Positions 26,760 through 34,679 of a stretch of 64,000 nt of DNA are shown piece after piece. The notes beneath the pieces were generated by a model. It was given only the letters and a program-made list of their open reading frames with translations. It made no database searches and was not told the DNA's origin. The translations under genes were made by a program, and so were the position numbers. Location: the NCBI GenBank assembly GCA_037443945.1, contig JBBINH010000010.1, positions 1 through 64,000 on the forward strand, written 5' to 3'. The stretch is from SSF26 sp037443945 (lineage in GTDB: Bacteria > Chloroflexota > Anaerolineae > J102). Each line of letters starts with the position of its first letter. Positions within the stretch are counted from its first letter, which is position 1.

Positions 26760-27710
26760 ATGGCTCAACCTGTCCCCATCGAACTCGATCCTGCGCCTCC
26801 GCGGCACAACTGGCATGAACCGCAACTCACACCGGGCCGTCGGCCGGAATGGCTGCGGGTGCGGCCTGCCAACAGCCCGGAATACCAGCGCCTTTACCGG
26901 CTCATGCGCCGGCATAGCCTGCATACCGTCTGCGAGGAGGCCGGCTGTCCCAACATCGGCGAATGTTGGGGACGAGGCACGGCCACCTTCCTGCTCCTGG
27001 GCGATATCTGCACCCGCTCGTGTGGCTTCTGCAAAATCAAAACCGGGCGGCCCGAGCGGGTCGACATCTTGGAGCCGTTACGGGTGGCCCGCACGGCCCA
27101 GGCCATGGGACTGCAGCATGTGGTCCTGACCTCGGTCAATCGCGACGAATTGCCGGATGGCGGCGCCTTCATCTTCGCCGCCACCATCCGCAAAATCCGT
27201 GAATTGCTGCCCGCGTGCACCGTCGAAGTTCTCATCCCCGACTTTATGGGCAACGAGCAGGCCTTGTACACGGTCATGCGCGAAAGGCCGGAGATCCTCA
27301 ACCACAACATCGAAACGGTGCCGCGTTTGTATCGCCGGGTGCGCCCGCAGGCCCGCTTCGAGCGTTCGCTCCGGGTGTTGGAGCGGGCCAAAGCAATGGA
27401 CCCCGAGGCGTTGACCAAATCGGGCATCATGGTGGGCCTGGGTGAGCGTTGGGAGGAAATCCTGGAGGCGATGGCCGCCCTGCGGTCCGTGCAGACCGAT
27501 ATCCTCACCATCGGTCAGTATCTGCAACCGAGTCGTTTTCATCTCCCCATCGAGCGCTACTACACCCCGGCCGAATTCGACGAGCTGCGCCGTCTGGGCG
27601 AGGAAATGGGCTTTCGGTGGGTCGAATCGGGGCCGCTGGTGCGTTCATCCTACCATGCCGACGGTCAGGCCCGGCTGGTGCGACGAACCCCACGCGCAGT
27701 TTGGCCATGA
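26760..27710 (+). CDS. lipA: Lipoyl synthase
   Basis: 316-aa radical-SAM enzyme inserting two sulfurs into protein-bound octanoyl groups. Both clusters are visible: the sacrificed auxiliary cluster C58, C63, C69 (CEEAGCPNIGEC) and the radical-SAM cluster C84-x3-C88-x2-C91 (CTRSCGFC). The late RSS motif (VRSSYHA) supplies the serine ligand. The start ATG 26760 directly follows the previous stop, and the stop overlaps the next start by 4 bases. The octanoyltransferase lipB is not in the window. Confidence 0.95.
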   Translation: MAQPVPIELDPAPPRHNWHEPQLTPGRRPEWLRVRPANSPEYQRLYRLMRRHSLHTVCEEAGCPNIGECWGRGTATFLLLGDICTRSCGFCKIKTGRPERVDILEPLRVARTAQAMGLQHVVLTSVNRDELPDGGAFIFAATIRKIRELLPACTVEVLIPDFMGNEQALYTVMRERPEILNHNIETVPRLYRRVRPQARFERSLRVLERAKAMDPEALTKSGIMVGLGERWEEILEAMAALRSVQTDILTIGQYLQPSRFHLPIERYYTPAEFDELRRLGEEMGFRWVESGPLVRSSYHADGQARLVRRTPRAVWP

Positions 27711-28885
27711 ACGCGTACTTTCAGCAGCGCAGCCGAGAGTTGGCTCCGGCCCTGGTAGCCTGGCGTCGGGATTTCCATCAATACCCCGAGCTCGGTTTTC
27801 AAGAGCTGCGCACGGCCGGCATTGTCGCCGCCCATCTGCGGCAACTGGGCCTGGAAGTGCGCACCGGCGTGGGCCAGACCGGTGTTGTGGCGTTGGTGGA
27901 GGGCCGGGGCCCCGGTCCTACCGTGCTTCTGCGTTTCGATATGGATGCTCTGCCGGTAACAGAGGCGACCGGTTTGCCCTTTGCCAGCCGGCATGAAGGC
28001 GTGATGCATGCCTGCGGCCATGACGGGCATACGGCTATCGGCATGGCCGTAGCCCAGATGCTGGTCGAGACGGCAGCCCATTGGCCGGGGCGCGTGAAGC
28101 TGCTCTTCCAGCCCGCCGAAGAGGGATTGGGCGGTGCTGCCGCCACCATCGCCGATGGCGTGCTGGCCGACCCACAACCCGACCGGGCTTTCGGGTTGCA
28201 TCTGTGGAACGCCTTGCCGTTGGGCCAGGTTGTTGCCCAGCCCGGACCGCTCATGGCCGCGGCCGATCGGTTCACCCTCACCGTGACCGGCCGGGGTGGG
28301 CACGGCGGTATGCCGCATACGACGGTGGATGCCGTGCTCGTCGCCAGTCAAGCCGTTACCCTTCTGCAGAGCATCGTCAGCCGCAATCTACCGCCCCATG
28401 AGGCGGCCGTGCTCAGCGTGGGCAGCTTCCACGCCGGCGATGCCTTCAACGTCATCGCCGAGACGGCCGTGCTGACGGGCACGCTCCGCACCCTGCAACC
28501 GGAGGTGCGCAACGTGCTCATCCGCCGGATGGAGGAGATGCTCGACGGTCTGGTCCGGGCGCACGGCGCTTCGTACACCCTGGAGCTGGCCGATCATACC
28601 CCGGCCCTGGTCAACGACCCCGAAGCCACGCGCCTGGCCGCGGCGGCGGCAGCTACGGTTGTTGCGCCCTCGCAGCTCACCACCATCGCGCCTCTGATGG
28701 TGGCCGAGGACATGGCCGAGTTTCTGACGCGCGTGCCGGGTTGCTACTTGCTGGTGGGTGCACAGCCCGATGCCGCTACGGTGGCGCCTCATCATAGCCC
28801 GCGCTTCGATTTTGCCGAGGAAGCTCTGCCGTTGGCGGCGGCCATCCTGGCCACCGTCGCCGTTGCGGCCCTGCGTCGTTCCTGA
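27707..28885 (+). CDS. M20D amidohydrolase (N-acyl-amino-acid/hippurate hydrolase type)
   Basis: 392-aa metal-dependent amidohydrolase of the IAA-amino-acid/hippurate hydrolase group. Ligands are recognisable in MHACGHDGHTA (Cys/His), QPAEEGLGG (Glu pair) and the late APHHSPRFDF His. The dimerisation domain contains GRGGHGGMPHTTVDA. It would remove acyl groups from amino acids or similar amides in the cytosol. The ATG overlaps lipA by 4 bases (27707-27710), so expression is coupled. The in-operon position gives no substrate clue. Confidence 0.88.
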   Translation: MNAYFQQRSRELAPALVAWRRDFHQYPELGFQELRTAGIVAAHLRQLGLEVRTGVGQTGVVALVEGRGPGPTVLLRFDMDALPVTEATGLPFASRHEGVMHACGHDGHTAIGMAVAQMLVETAAHWPGRVKLLFQPAEEGLGGAAATIADGVLADPQPDRAFGLHLWNALPLGQVVAQPGPLMAAADRFTLTVTGRGGHGGMPHTTVDAVLVASQAVTLLQSIVSRNLPPHEAAVLSVGSFHAGDAFNVIAETAVLTGTLRTLQPEVRNVLIRRMEEMLDGLVRAHGASYTLELADHTPALVNDPEATRLAAAAAATVVAPSQLTTIAPLMVAEDMAEFLTRVPGCYLLVGAQPDAATVAPHHSPRFDFAEEALPLAAAILATVAVAALRRS

Positions 28886-28888
28886 GCA

Positions 28889-28909
28889 GGCCCGGTCAGG
28901 CCGTTTTTT
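28889..28909 (+). terminator. Weak hairpin with T6 tract
   Basis: GGCC (28889-28892) pairs with GGCC (28899-28902), then GTTTTTT follows. The stem is only four pairs, so it is a partial terminator at best between the amidohydrolase and the next gene. Confidence 0.35.
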
Positions 28910-28947
28910 CATCGTCCCGATTTTTGACCTCTTCGTCGCTCACAACT

Positions 28948-29913
28948 ATGCGCATCGTTATCATGGGCGCCGGCGCGCTGGGTTCGGTCTTTGGAGGCTA
29001 CCTGGCGCGCGCCGGTTTCGATGTGACCTTGATCGGCCGTGAGCCGCATATCCGGGCCATCCAGGCGAACGGTCTGCATATCGGCGGCGAACACGACTTT
29101 ATCGTCCCCGTCCGCGCGACGACCGAGGCCACGACGGTTACCGAAGCCGATCTGCTGCTCTTCTGCGTGCGCGCGCCCGATTTGCCGCAGGCTCTGGCCG
29201 ATATCGCCCATGTGCAACCGGAAATGGTCGCTTCGTTCCAGAACGGTCTGCGCAAGGATGAGCCGTTGATCGCCCATTTCGGGCCCGGACCGGTGATCGG
29301 CGCCACCACCATCCTGGCTGCCCGCTCCATCGCGCCGGGCCATGTCCGGTGTACGGCCATGGGCTATACCTGGTTCGGGGAGCTGGACAATCGTCAGACC
29401 CCGCGCTTGCAGGCCGTGGTCCAGGCCTGGCGCAAGGCCGGCCTCCCGGTTGAAGTGCCGGCCGATATCCATGCCGTCGAGTGGGCCAAGCTGGCCTATT
29501 TGTTGCCGGTTTTGGCCCTCAGCGGCCTGACCCGGCTGCCCTATCACCAAATCCTGCAAAGCCCCGACCTGGCCTATGTGTTCGTGCAAATGGCGCGTGA
29601 GGTCAACAAAATCGCCCGTGCTTATAGCGTGACGCTGAGCGATCACCCCGGTTTGGGCCTGCGCAGCTTGCTCTATGCCCCCTTCGAGGAGGCCGTCCAG
29701 GTGCTGAATACACGCGGACGGGCGCTGGAGGCGGCCGGAAAGACCGACATCACCACGAACATGCTCGAGGATCTGCTGTTGGGACGGCAGACCGAAATCG
29801 AGGCCATTGCGGCGGATCTGGTGCAGATGGCCCACGATGCCGGTCTGGCCGCGCCGGCCGTGGATCTGGTCTATCGCATCCTGCGCGGCATCGACTATTG
29901 GGCCCGGACATGA
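28948..29913 (+). CDS. panE: 2-dehydropantoate 2-reductase family protein (PanE/ApbA)
   Basis: 321-aa NADPH-dependent ketopantoate reductase fold. The N-terminal GAGALGSVFGGYLA dinucleotide motif and the conserved Lys of the catalytic site (HAVEWAKLAYLLPV) are present, with ketopantoate-binding residues in the C-terminal helical domain. The family makes pantoate for CoA, although many paralogues reduce other 2-keto acids. The ATG at 28948 directly precedes the Rossmann motif and was preferred to the upstream alternative. A weak terminator precedes the gene, so it may have separate expression. Confidence 0.85.
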   Translation: MRIVIMGAGALGSVFGGYLARAGFDVTLIGREPHIRAIQANGLHIGGEHDFIVPVRATTEATTVTEADLLLFCVRAPDLPQALADIAHVQPEMVASFQNGLRKDEPLIAHFGPGPVIGATTILAARSIAPGHVRCTAMGYTWFGELDNRQTPRLQAVVQAWRKAGLPVEVPADIHAVEWAKLAYLLPVLALSGLTRLPYHQILQSPDLAYVFVQMAREVNKIARAYSVTLSDHPGLGLRSLLYAPFEEAVQVLNTRGRALEAAGKTDITTNMLEDLLLGRQTEIEAIAADLVQMAHDAGLAAPAVDLVYRILRGIDYWART

Positions 29914-29940
29914 AGGCAGACCGGGCTGCCTTTGCCTCCG

Positions 29941-31092
29941 ATGAGCTGGTTTCTCGTCCACCCCTCCGGTTTACGCTACCCTATCGGCACGACCGGCCTG
30001 CGTCTGGGGCGCGCTGCCGATAACGATGTCGTGCTTACCGATGCCGAGGTCTCCCGGCGTCATGCTGTTATCCGCTGGCAAGACGGCCGGCCCTGGATCG
30101 AGGACAGCGGCAGTCGGAACGGGACTTTTGTGGACGAGGTGCGCTTGACCCAACCGCAGCCCCTTCGGCCCGGTCAGGTGATTCGTCTGGGACATACCCG
30201 GTTGCAGGTCGAGTTCGTTGCCGAATCCGTACCGGCAGCCGGGCCGGTAGCGCCATCGCTGCCGCCGGTCGTTGCCGCCTCGGCAACCCCTGCGGCCGTG
30301 GGATCGGGGCTCTCGCCGGTGCAGGCGGCGCTTATCGGCGCTTTGATCGGCCTGGTCGGGTTGCTCATCGTCTTCTTCGCCGTGGTCTGGCCCTTGTTGC
30401 GGCAGGCTGCGCCTGCGCCTCCTGCGACGCCGTTGGCGCCCGCCGTGGCCCAGGCCCGCGCGCTGCGGGCAACGGCCCTTTTGCTGACCCCCGTTGACGA
30501 TACGGCAAATTCGGTGCCGGCGACCGGCATCGTGGTCGCCGAGCGCGGCCGCATTCTCACCGCCTACACGGCCGTCTACGATGCAACGACCGGGCAGCCC
30601 TATAACCGCAAAAGCCAGGTACTGGTGGGGCTCAGCAGCGATCCCACACGGGCGGAAACGAGTCTGGACCGCTGGTATCTGGCCCGCGTGGTGCGGGCCG
30701 ACCGCAACCGCGATCTGGCCGTGTTGCAGGTCTTCGCCTGGCAAGACGGTTCGCCCCTGCCCAATAGCTTTGCCCTAACCCCGGTCGTTCTGGGCGATAC
30801 AAGCGGTCTGCGTCCGGGTGCTCCTCTGGTCATCCTCAGTTTCGGCACCGACCAAAACCGGGTCCTGGCCCAGACCGTCCTGACCGATGTCCTAGCCGAT
30901 GCTGAGCTCGGCCTGGCCCGTGGATGGTTGCAGACCGACATCGTGCTCGGCCGCGAGCATCTGGGGGGACCGGTATTGGATGATCAGGCCCGGTTGGTCG
31001 GGCTTTACACCGGCGCCGCCGTGGCCGGCGGCCGCACGAGTTTGCTGCGCAGCATCGACGCCGCCCAGTTTCTGCTGCGCGGCGCCGATTAG
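29941..31092 (+). CDS. FHA domain-transmembrane-degenerate trypsin-like protein
   Basis: 383-aa one-pass membrane protein. Residues 1-95 are an FHA phosphothreonine-binding domain (GRAADNDVVLT, SRRHAVI, SRNGTFVDE). A Pro/Ala linker leads to one helix (about 129-152), then a trypsin/HtrA-like domain (about 185-383). The Asp of the triad is kept (D260 in RDLAVLQV). The His position reads LTAYTAVYD (Y211) and the Ser position reads REHLGGPVLD (L343 instead of the GNSGGP serine). The outer domain is therefore probably a binding pseudo-protease and the FHA domain faces the cytoplasm. The start ATG at 29941 is preferred to a TTG nine bases earlier. Confidence 0.8.
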   Translation: MSWFLVHPSGLRYPIGTTGLRLGRAADNDVVLTDAEVSRRHAVIRWQDGRPWIEDSGSRNGTFVDEVRLTQPQPLRPGQVIRLGHTRLQVEFVAESVPAAGPVAPSLPPVVAASATPAAVGSGLSPVQAALIGALIGLVGLLIVFFAVVWPLLRQAAPAPPATPLAPAVAQARALRATALLLTPVDDTANSVPATGIVVAERGRILTAYTAVYDATTGQPYNRKSQVLVGLSSDPTRAETSLDRWYLARVVRADRNRDLAVLQVFAWQDGSPLPNSFALTPVVLGDTSGLRPGAPLVILSFGTDQNRVLAQTVLTDVLADAELGLARGWLQTDIVLGREHLGGPVLDDQARLVGLYTGAAVAGGRTSLLRSIDAAQFLLRGAD

Positions 31093-31153
31093 CCCCCTGC
31101 GCCCGGATCGGTCTGATGGGGATAAGGCGCCGGGAAGCACCCAGACGCGCCTC

Positions 31154-31167
31154 CGGCCATGCATGGC
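31154..31167. repeat. 14-bp perfect palindrome
   Basis: GGCCATGCATGGCC lies in the 257-bp gap after the FHA gene; a small CCTGTCC/GGGCAGG hairpin is at 31215-31232. No role can be assigned. Confidence 0.35.
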
Positions 31168-31285
31168 CTGGATGACACTTGGGGTTAGCCGTTCGCGGTC
31201 AAGAAGAAGTCGTGCCTGTCCGACCGGGCAGGAAACGAACGCCGGCCGGAGGAGGAAGGCAGGTCCGATTACGGCATTGTCCGAG

Positions 31286-31314
31286 TTGACGCGGCGGGAA
31301 TTGTCGGCTATAAT
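31286..31314 (+). promoter_or_regulatory. Sigma-70 promoter of the zinc-binding lipoprotein gene
   Basis: TTGACG (31286-31291), an exact 17-bp spacer and a consensus TATAAT (31309-31314) lie 36 bases before the ATG. This is among the best promoters in the window. Confidence 0.85.
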
Positions 31315-31329
31315 TGAGACATTATCTCA
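31315..31329 (+). promoter_or_regulatory. Palindromic operator TGAGA-N5-TCTCA (candidate Zur/Fur-family site)
   Basis: A perfect 5-bp inverted repeat with a 5-bp centre (TGAGACATTATCTCA) begins directly after the -10 hexamer, covering the expected transcription start. A repressor bound here would block the zinc-type binding lipoprotein gene, as Zur does for zinc uptake genes elsewhere. No regulator gene of that family is present nearby. Confidence 0.55.
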
Positions 31330-31349
31330 TTTATCAGAGGCTGCTCGAC

Positions 31350-32381
31350 ATGAAACGATGTCTGTCATCCTCCCGTGGCCTGCCTGTGCCCCTGGTCATG
31401 CTTTGCGTTCCTCTTATCCTCTTCCTGGCGGGCTGCGGGCGTGCGGCCACGCCGGAGCCAACGGTCTCATCCCGACCCTTGCGGGTTGTGGTCAGCACCA
31501 CCGTTGTTGGCGATGTCGTGTCTGCGGTTGGCGGCGAGGCCATCGCGCTGACGGTGCTGATGCCGCCGGGTGCCGATCCCCATGGTTTTCAACCGACCCC
31601 GCGCGATGTGGCCGCTTTGAGCGAGGCCGATCTGGTGTTCATCAACGGCTTGGGTCTGGAGGAAGGGCTGTTGCCGGTGATCGAAGGGGCTGTGGCGGCC
31701 GAACGGATCGTGGCCGTCTCCGAGGGTCTTCCCGTTTTGCGTGGTGCGGATGAGCCCGAACATGACGACCATGCGGCAGACGAGGGCCATGACGAGCACG
31801 AAGGGACATCCCCCACCACCGCAACCGGCGCTGAGCATGAGCATGCCGTCGATCCGCACACCTGGATGGACCCCAATCACGTGATCGTCTGGGCCCGCGT
31901 TATCGCCGAGGCTCTGGCCCAGGCCGATCCGAACCATCGGCGCGACTACGAAGCGCGAGCACAGGCCTATATCGCCGAATTGGAGGCCCTCGATGCCTGG
32001 ATCCGGCAGGAGGTGGCGACGATCCCCCCGGAAAAACGCCTCTTGGTTACCGATCATCTCGTTTTCGGCTATTTTGCCCGGCGTTATGGTTTTGAGCAGG
32101 TGGGGGCCGTTATCCCCGGTTTCAGCGCCGTGGCCGAGCCTTCGGCTCAGGAGTTGGCGGCGTTGGAGGAGGCCATCCGCAGCCACGGTGTGCCGGCCAT
32201 TTTTGTCGGGACCACGGTCAATCCCCGTCTGGCCGAACGGGTAGCCCGCGATACCGGAACGCGTCTGCTGAGGATTTACACCGGTTCGCTCAGCGGGCCG
32301 GAGGGGCCGGCGCCTACCTACCTTGAGTTGATGCGCTACAATGTGCGCACCATCGTTGCGGGTTTGCGGCCGGAGTCCTGA
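31350..32381 (+). CDS. Zinc/manganese ABC substrate-binding lipoprotein (ZnuA-like cluster A-I)
   Basis: 343-aa lipoprotein; lipobox LFLAGC gives C29. It has the cluster A-I binding-protein fold: metal His in PPGADPHGFQPT, then an acidic His-rich loop (EHDDHAADEGHDEHEG) typical of zinc-specific members, VDPHTWMDPNH, and FVGTTVNPRLAERVA. It would deliver Zn2+ (or Mn2+) to a ZnuB/ZnuC pair, but no permease or ATPase gene follows, so it is an orphan and must use a transporter encoded elsewhere. A consensus promoter with an overlapping palindrome indicates repression by a metal regulator. Confidence 0.88.
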   Translation: MKRCLSSSRGLPVPLVMLCVPLILFLAGCGRAATPEPTVSSRPLRVVVSTTVVGDVVSAVGGEAIALTVLMPPGADPHGFQPTPRDVAALSEADLVFINGLGLEEGLLPVIEGAVAAERIVAVSEGLPVLRGADEPEHDDHAADEGHDEHEGTSPTTATGAEHEHAVDPHTWMDPNHVIVWARVIAEALAQADPNHRRDYEARAQAYIAELEALDAWIRQEVATIPPEKRLLVTDHLVFGYFARRYGFEQVGAVIPGFSAVAEPSAQELAALEEAIRSHGVPAIFVGTTVNPRLAERVARDTGTRLLRIYTGSLSGPEGPAPTYLELMRYNVRTIVAGLRPES

Positions 32382-32412
32382 TCCGGACGGCGTCTGGCAC
32401 CCGGCGCAGGTC

Positions 32413-32442
32413 TTGACTTCCCGGCTCTTTTCGGCGTATGCT
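32413..32442 (+). promoter_or_regulatory. Candidate promoter of the Arg/Trp-rich small protein
   Basis: TTGACT (32413-32418), an 18-bp spacer and TATGCT (32437-32442) start a unit about 80 bases ahead of the small gene. Confidence 0.5.
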
Positions 32443-32469
32443 TGAATATGGCCGCCGTTGGGCGACCTG

Positions 32470-32500
32470 GGCTGCCACCACAACGGCGTGGTTGGCAGCC
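32470..32500 (+). other. 5' leader hairpin before the small protein gene
   Basis: GGCTGCCACCAC (32470-32481) pairs with GTGGTTGGCAGCC (32488-32500) with one bulge. It ends 14 bases before an unusually perfect ribosome-binding site and could stabilise the mRNA or tune translation. Confidence 0.5.
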
Positions 32501-32527
32501 ACGCCGACCATGTTGAGGAGGTGATTT

Positions 32528-32770
32528 ATGGCTGTCCGCATCGGTACTCGCATACGCCGTTCGTTGAGGGCATGGCTTCGTTGGTTGTTCCTCAGCCCTG
32601 TGCAATACCTGCCTCCACCCTTCGGCGACCCCGTGCCGGCTCATCTGAAGGTCTTTTGGGTGCAGGCCGAACGGGCCCGCAATGCCGTGGCGTGGGTTGT
32701 GCGGGCCCGTCCCCGCTGGCGACCGCACACCAAAGCGACGTGGAGGAACATTCCCTTCAGGCGGTTATAG
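32528..32770 (+). CDS. Small Arg/Trp-rich cationic protein, unknown function
   Basis: 80-aa protein with no recognised family. It has 15 Arg, 2 Lys and 6 Trp against only 2 acidic residues, giving a predicted charge of about +15. The N-terminal half is an amphipathic Arg/Trp helix (RIRRSLRAWLRWLFL), then a Pro-rich turn (YLPPPFGDPVP) and a second basic segment. The case for a real gene rests on AGGAGGTGA at 32516-32524, a near-perfect anti-Shine-Dalgarno match with 6-base spacing, plus a promoter and leader hairpin. It may bind membrane or nucleic acid. No homologue comes to mind. Confidence 0.6.
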   Translation: MAVRIGTRIRRSLRAWLRWLFLSPVQYLPPPFGDPVPAHLKVFWVQAERARNAVAWVVRARPRWRPHTKATWRNIPFRRL

Positions 32771-32895
32771 TCGCAGCTTGAGAGCAAGCCCAAAACGAAT
32801 TGGGCGTGCGCTTCCCGGAGCGGTTGCCTGGGACGGGCAACGTGCAAGTGCTTCAACGTTCCATTTTGGCATAGATACCGGTTCGCCATAGACTG

Positions 32896-32911
32896 GGGAG
32901 TTCGAACTCCC
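32896..32911. repeat. 16-bp perfect palindrome
   Basis: GGGAGTTCGAACTCCC lies 70 bases before the lipoprotein gene at 32981. It could be an operator for a dimeric regulator. It is not a Gram-positive LexA box, since the half-sites are GTTC|GAAC without the GAAC-N4-GTTC order. Confidence 0.45.
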
Positions 32912-32980
32912 ATTTCGTGCCGATTTCCACCACCCCTCGTCGATGCCGGTGGCTCTTGAACGAGGTCTGTCGAGAGAACG

Positions 32981-33682
32981 GTGCTCATCCGTAGAACGCT
33001 CTTGTCCTTTCTCGGTCTCCTGGGGGCGGTTGGGCTGGCGGCATGTGCAACGGCCGCTGCCAACAGGTCAACGGCCTTGCCCGGCCCTACGCCCCCTTGC
33101 GCCCCTGATGAATCCCTCATTGTCTGCGCGGACCGTCTGGCATCGCAGCGAATAACCCTAACCCCGTTGCCGCCTCCGACATTGAGTGCGGAGTTCCTGA
33201 CGGCAGAGGCTGAATACCAACAACGGCTTCTCCGGCAAACGCCCACGTCGTTTTCGCCGACCCCGACGCCGACCCCCTCTTACGTCCTTTTGCCGGACGC
33301 CCCCAAGGGCGTGGTGCTCCTACAAAGCCGCAGCCTGTATCAGGAGCGTCCCCTGTTCGCGGTGACGTATGCCGAGGCGGAATGGCGGTTGGAGGATACC
33401 GACGATGGTCCTGTGCTCGTTCATAACACGATCGCAGGCTGTCGCTTGTCGTGGCTGTCGCTGCCCATGGAAATGGGAGAAGCGCCCATCATCGAGTCAA
33501 AGGAACTGGCCGGATATACGGTGGAAGTGCGCAAGTTTAGCCGGTCCGGCACGATTTCTTACGGGCTTAGTATCGACGGGAGTTATTATCTTTTTGGTCT
33601 CTTCTTCGCTCCCACCGCGCTGAGCGAGTGTCAGGCTGCCGGTGAGACGGTTTTGCACACGTTTCGGTTGGTATCGGACTAA
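32981..33682 (+). CDS. Lipoprotein of unknown function
   Basis: 233-aa exported protein starting at GTG 32981, which opens a signal sequence with lipobox GLAAC (C about 22). A Thr/Pro linker (FSPTPTPTPSYV) separates the N-terminal region from a C-terminal beta-rich domain of about 130 residues (GVVLLQSRSLYQERPLFAVTY onward). No catalytic motif is evident. A weak GAGAG precedes the start. It lies in a run of small surface-protein genes and may be controlled through the palindrome upstream. Confidence 0.7.
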   Translation: MLIRRTLLSFLGLLGAVGLAACATAAANRSTALPGPTPPCAPDESLIVCADRLASQRITLTPLPPPTLSAEFLTAEAEYQQRLLRQTPTSFSPTPTPTPSYVLLPDAPKGVVLLQSRSLYQERPLFAVTYAEAEWRLEDTDDGPVLVHNTIAGCRLSWLSLPMEMGEAPIIESKELAGYTVEVRKFSRSGTISYGLSIDGSYYLFGLFFAPTALSECQAAGETVLHTFRLVSD

Positions 33683-33834
33683 CGAGGCCGACGGTGGGCG
33701 TAGAATCGGTCGGCTTCCGTCCGGCGCGCCCCTATCCTAAGCCGCGTTTTACCGTTGGCGGTTCACCGTCCCACGATCTATCCGTGCTCTGCTGGGGATA
33801 AGCAGGACAAAGGCTCGTATTCCTGTCGGCCCCG

Positions 33835-34629
33835 TCAAATGTACAGATCGCGGCGATTGTACCGCCAATAGGCCAGCCCGATGCAGGCGACCATGATGAG
33901 CAGCGAAAGCCAGAGGTAGATCGGCTCGATCCTTCCTTCGCGCCAGATCATGCCGGCATCCGTGTACTTGAAGGGCGAGAAGTACTTGAGGAACGCGACC
34001 TTTTCGTGCAGGGAAGCGACGATCGAGAGGAAATAGGTGCCCAACAGAACGGCGATCGCGGCGGCGCCGGCGCGGCGGTACTGTTGCATGGTGCAGCCCA
34101 GGAAGATGCCGATGGCGATGAAGAGCATCTGGAGCAAGAAGAGGCCGACCATGGAGGTGTAAAAGAAGCCCCAGAAGCCCTCGTCCGGCGTGTAGGAGCG
34201 GCTGCTGACCAGGAGGGAAAGCACGGTCACGCCGAGCAGGAGGATGGAATGGACGATCACGGCGAACAGTTTGGCCGTCACCACCCGGCGGCGCGTAACG
34301 GGGAGCACCAGCGAAAACTCGACCGTCTTATCGCGCTCTTCTTTGGCGATCACGTCGCTGCCCCACATCGCGGCGGCGATGCCCAGGATCAGGGCGTAGT
34401 AGACGTGCATGATGCCGTAGAAGCCGCTCAGCGTGGTCAGGTTGAAGACGGTCATGTTCAACGCCTCCAGCACGGCCTTGGGCATCTGGCCGAGGACGGC
34501 GAGCATCTCCGGGTTTTCGGCGTAGGTCTTGAACTTGGTGAAGCCGGTGACGGTAAAGAGGAAGATGATGAGGCTGTAGATGAACAGGGATTTGAGATGG
34601 GCTCGAAATTCGCGCCAGAAGATGTTCAT
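33835..34629 (-). CDS. ABC-2 type exporter permease
   Basis: 264-aa integral membrane protein with six predicted helices and the WREFRAHLKSL N terminus usual for ABC-2 permeases. The cytoplasmic stretch AKEERDKTVEFSLVLPVTRR is typical of the antibiotic/NatB-like exporter group. An AAGGAGAG ribosome site precedes the ATG. Last gene of the tetR-ATPase-permease-permease operon; it should pair with the next permease to form the channel. The exported substrate is unknown. Confidence 0.85.
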   Translation of the reverse strand: MNIFWREFRAHLKSLFIYSLIIFLFTVTGFTKFKTYAENPEMLAVLGQMPKAVLEALNMTVFNLTTLSGFYGIMHVYYALILGIAAAMWGSDVIAKEERDKTVEFSLVLPVTRRRVVTAKLFAVIVHSILLLGVTVLSLLVSSRSYTPDEGFWGFFYTSMVGLFLLQMLFIAIGIFLGCTMQQYRRAGAAAIAVLLGTYFLSIVASLHEKVAFLKYFSPFKYTDAGMIWREGRIEPIYLWLSLLIMVACIGLAYWRYNRRDLYI

Positions 34630-34679
34630 GCCTTCTCTCCTTGGGTATTTCAGAAACTACGACATCGCTTTGGATCCCG

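Noticed and set aside
32896..32911. Palindrome GGGAGTTCGAACTCCC considered as a LexA box or tRNA T-loop
   Set aside because: The half-site order is wrong for LexA, and no acceptor or anticodon arms surround it for a tRNA.
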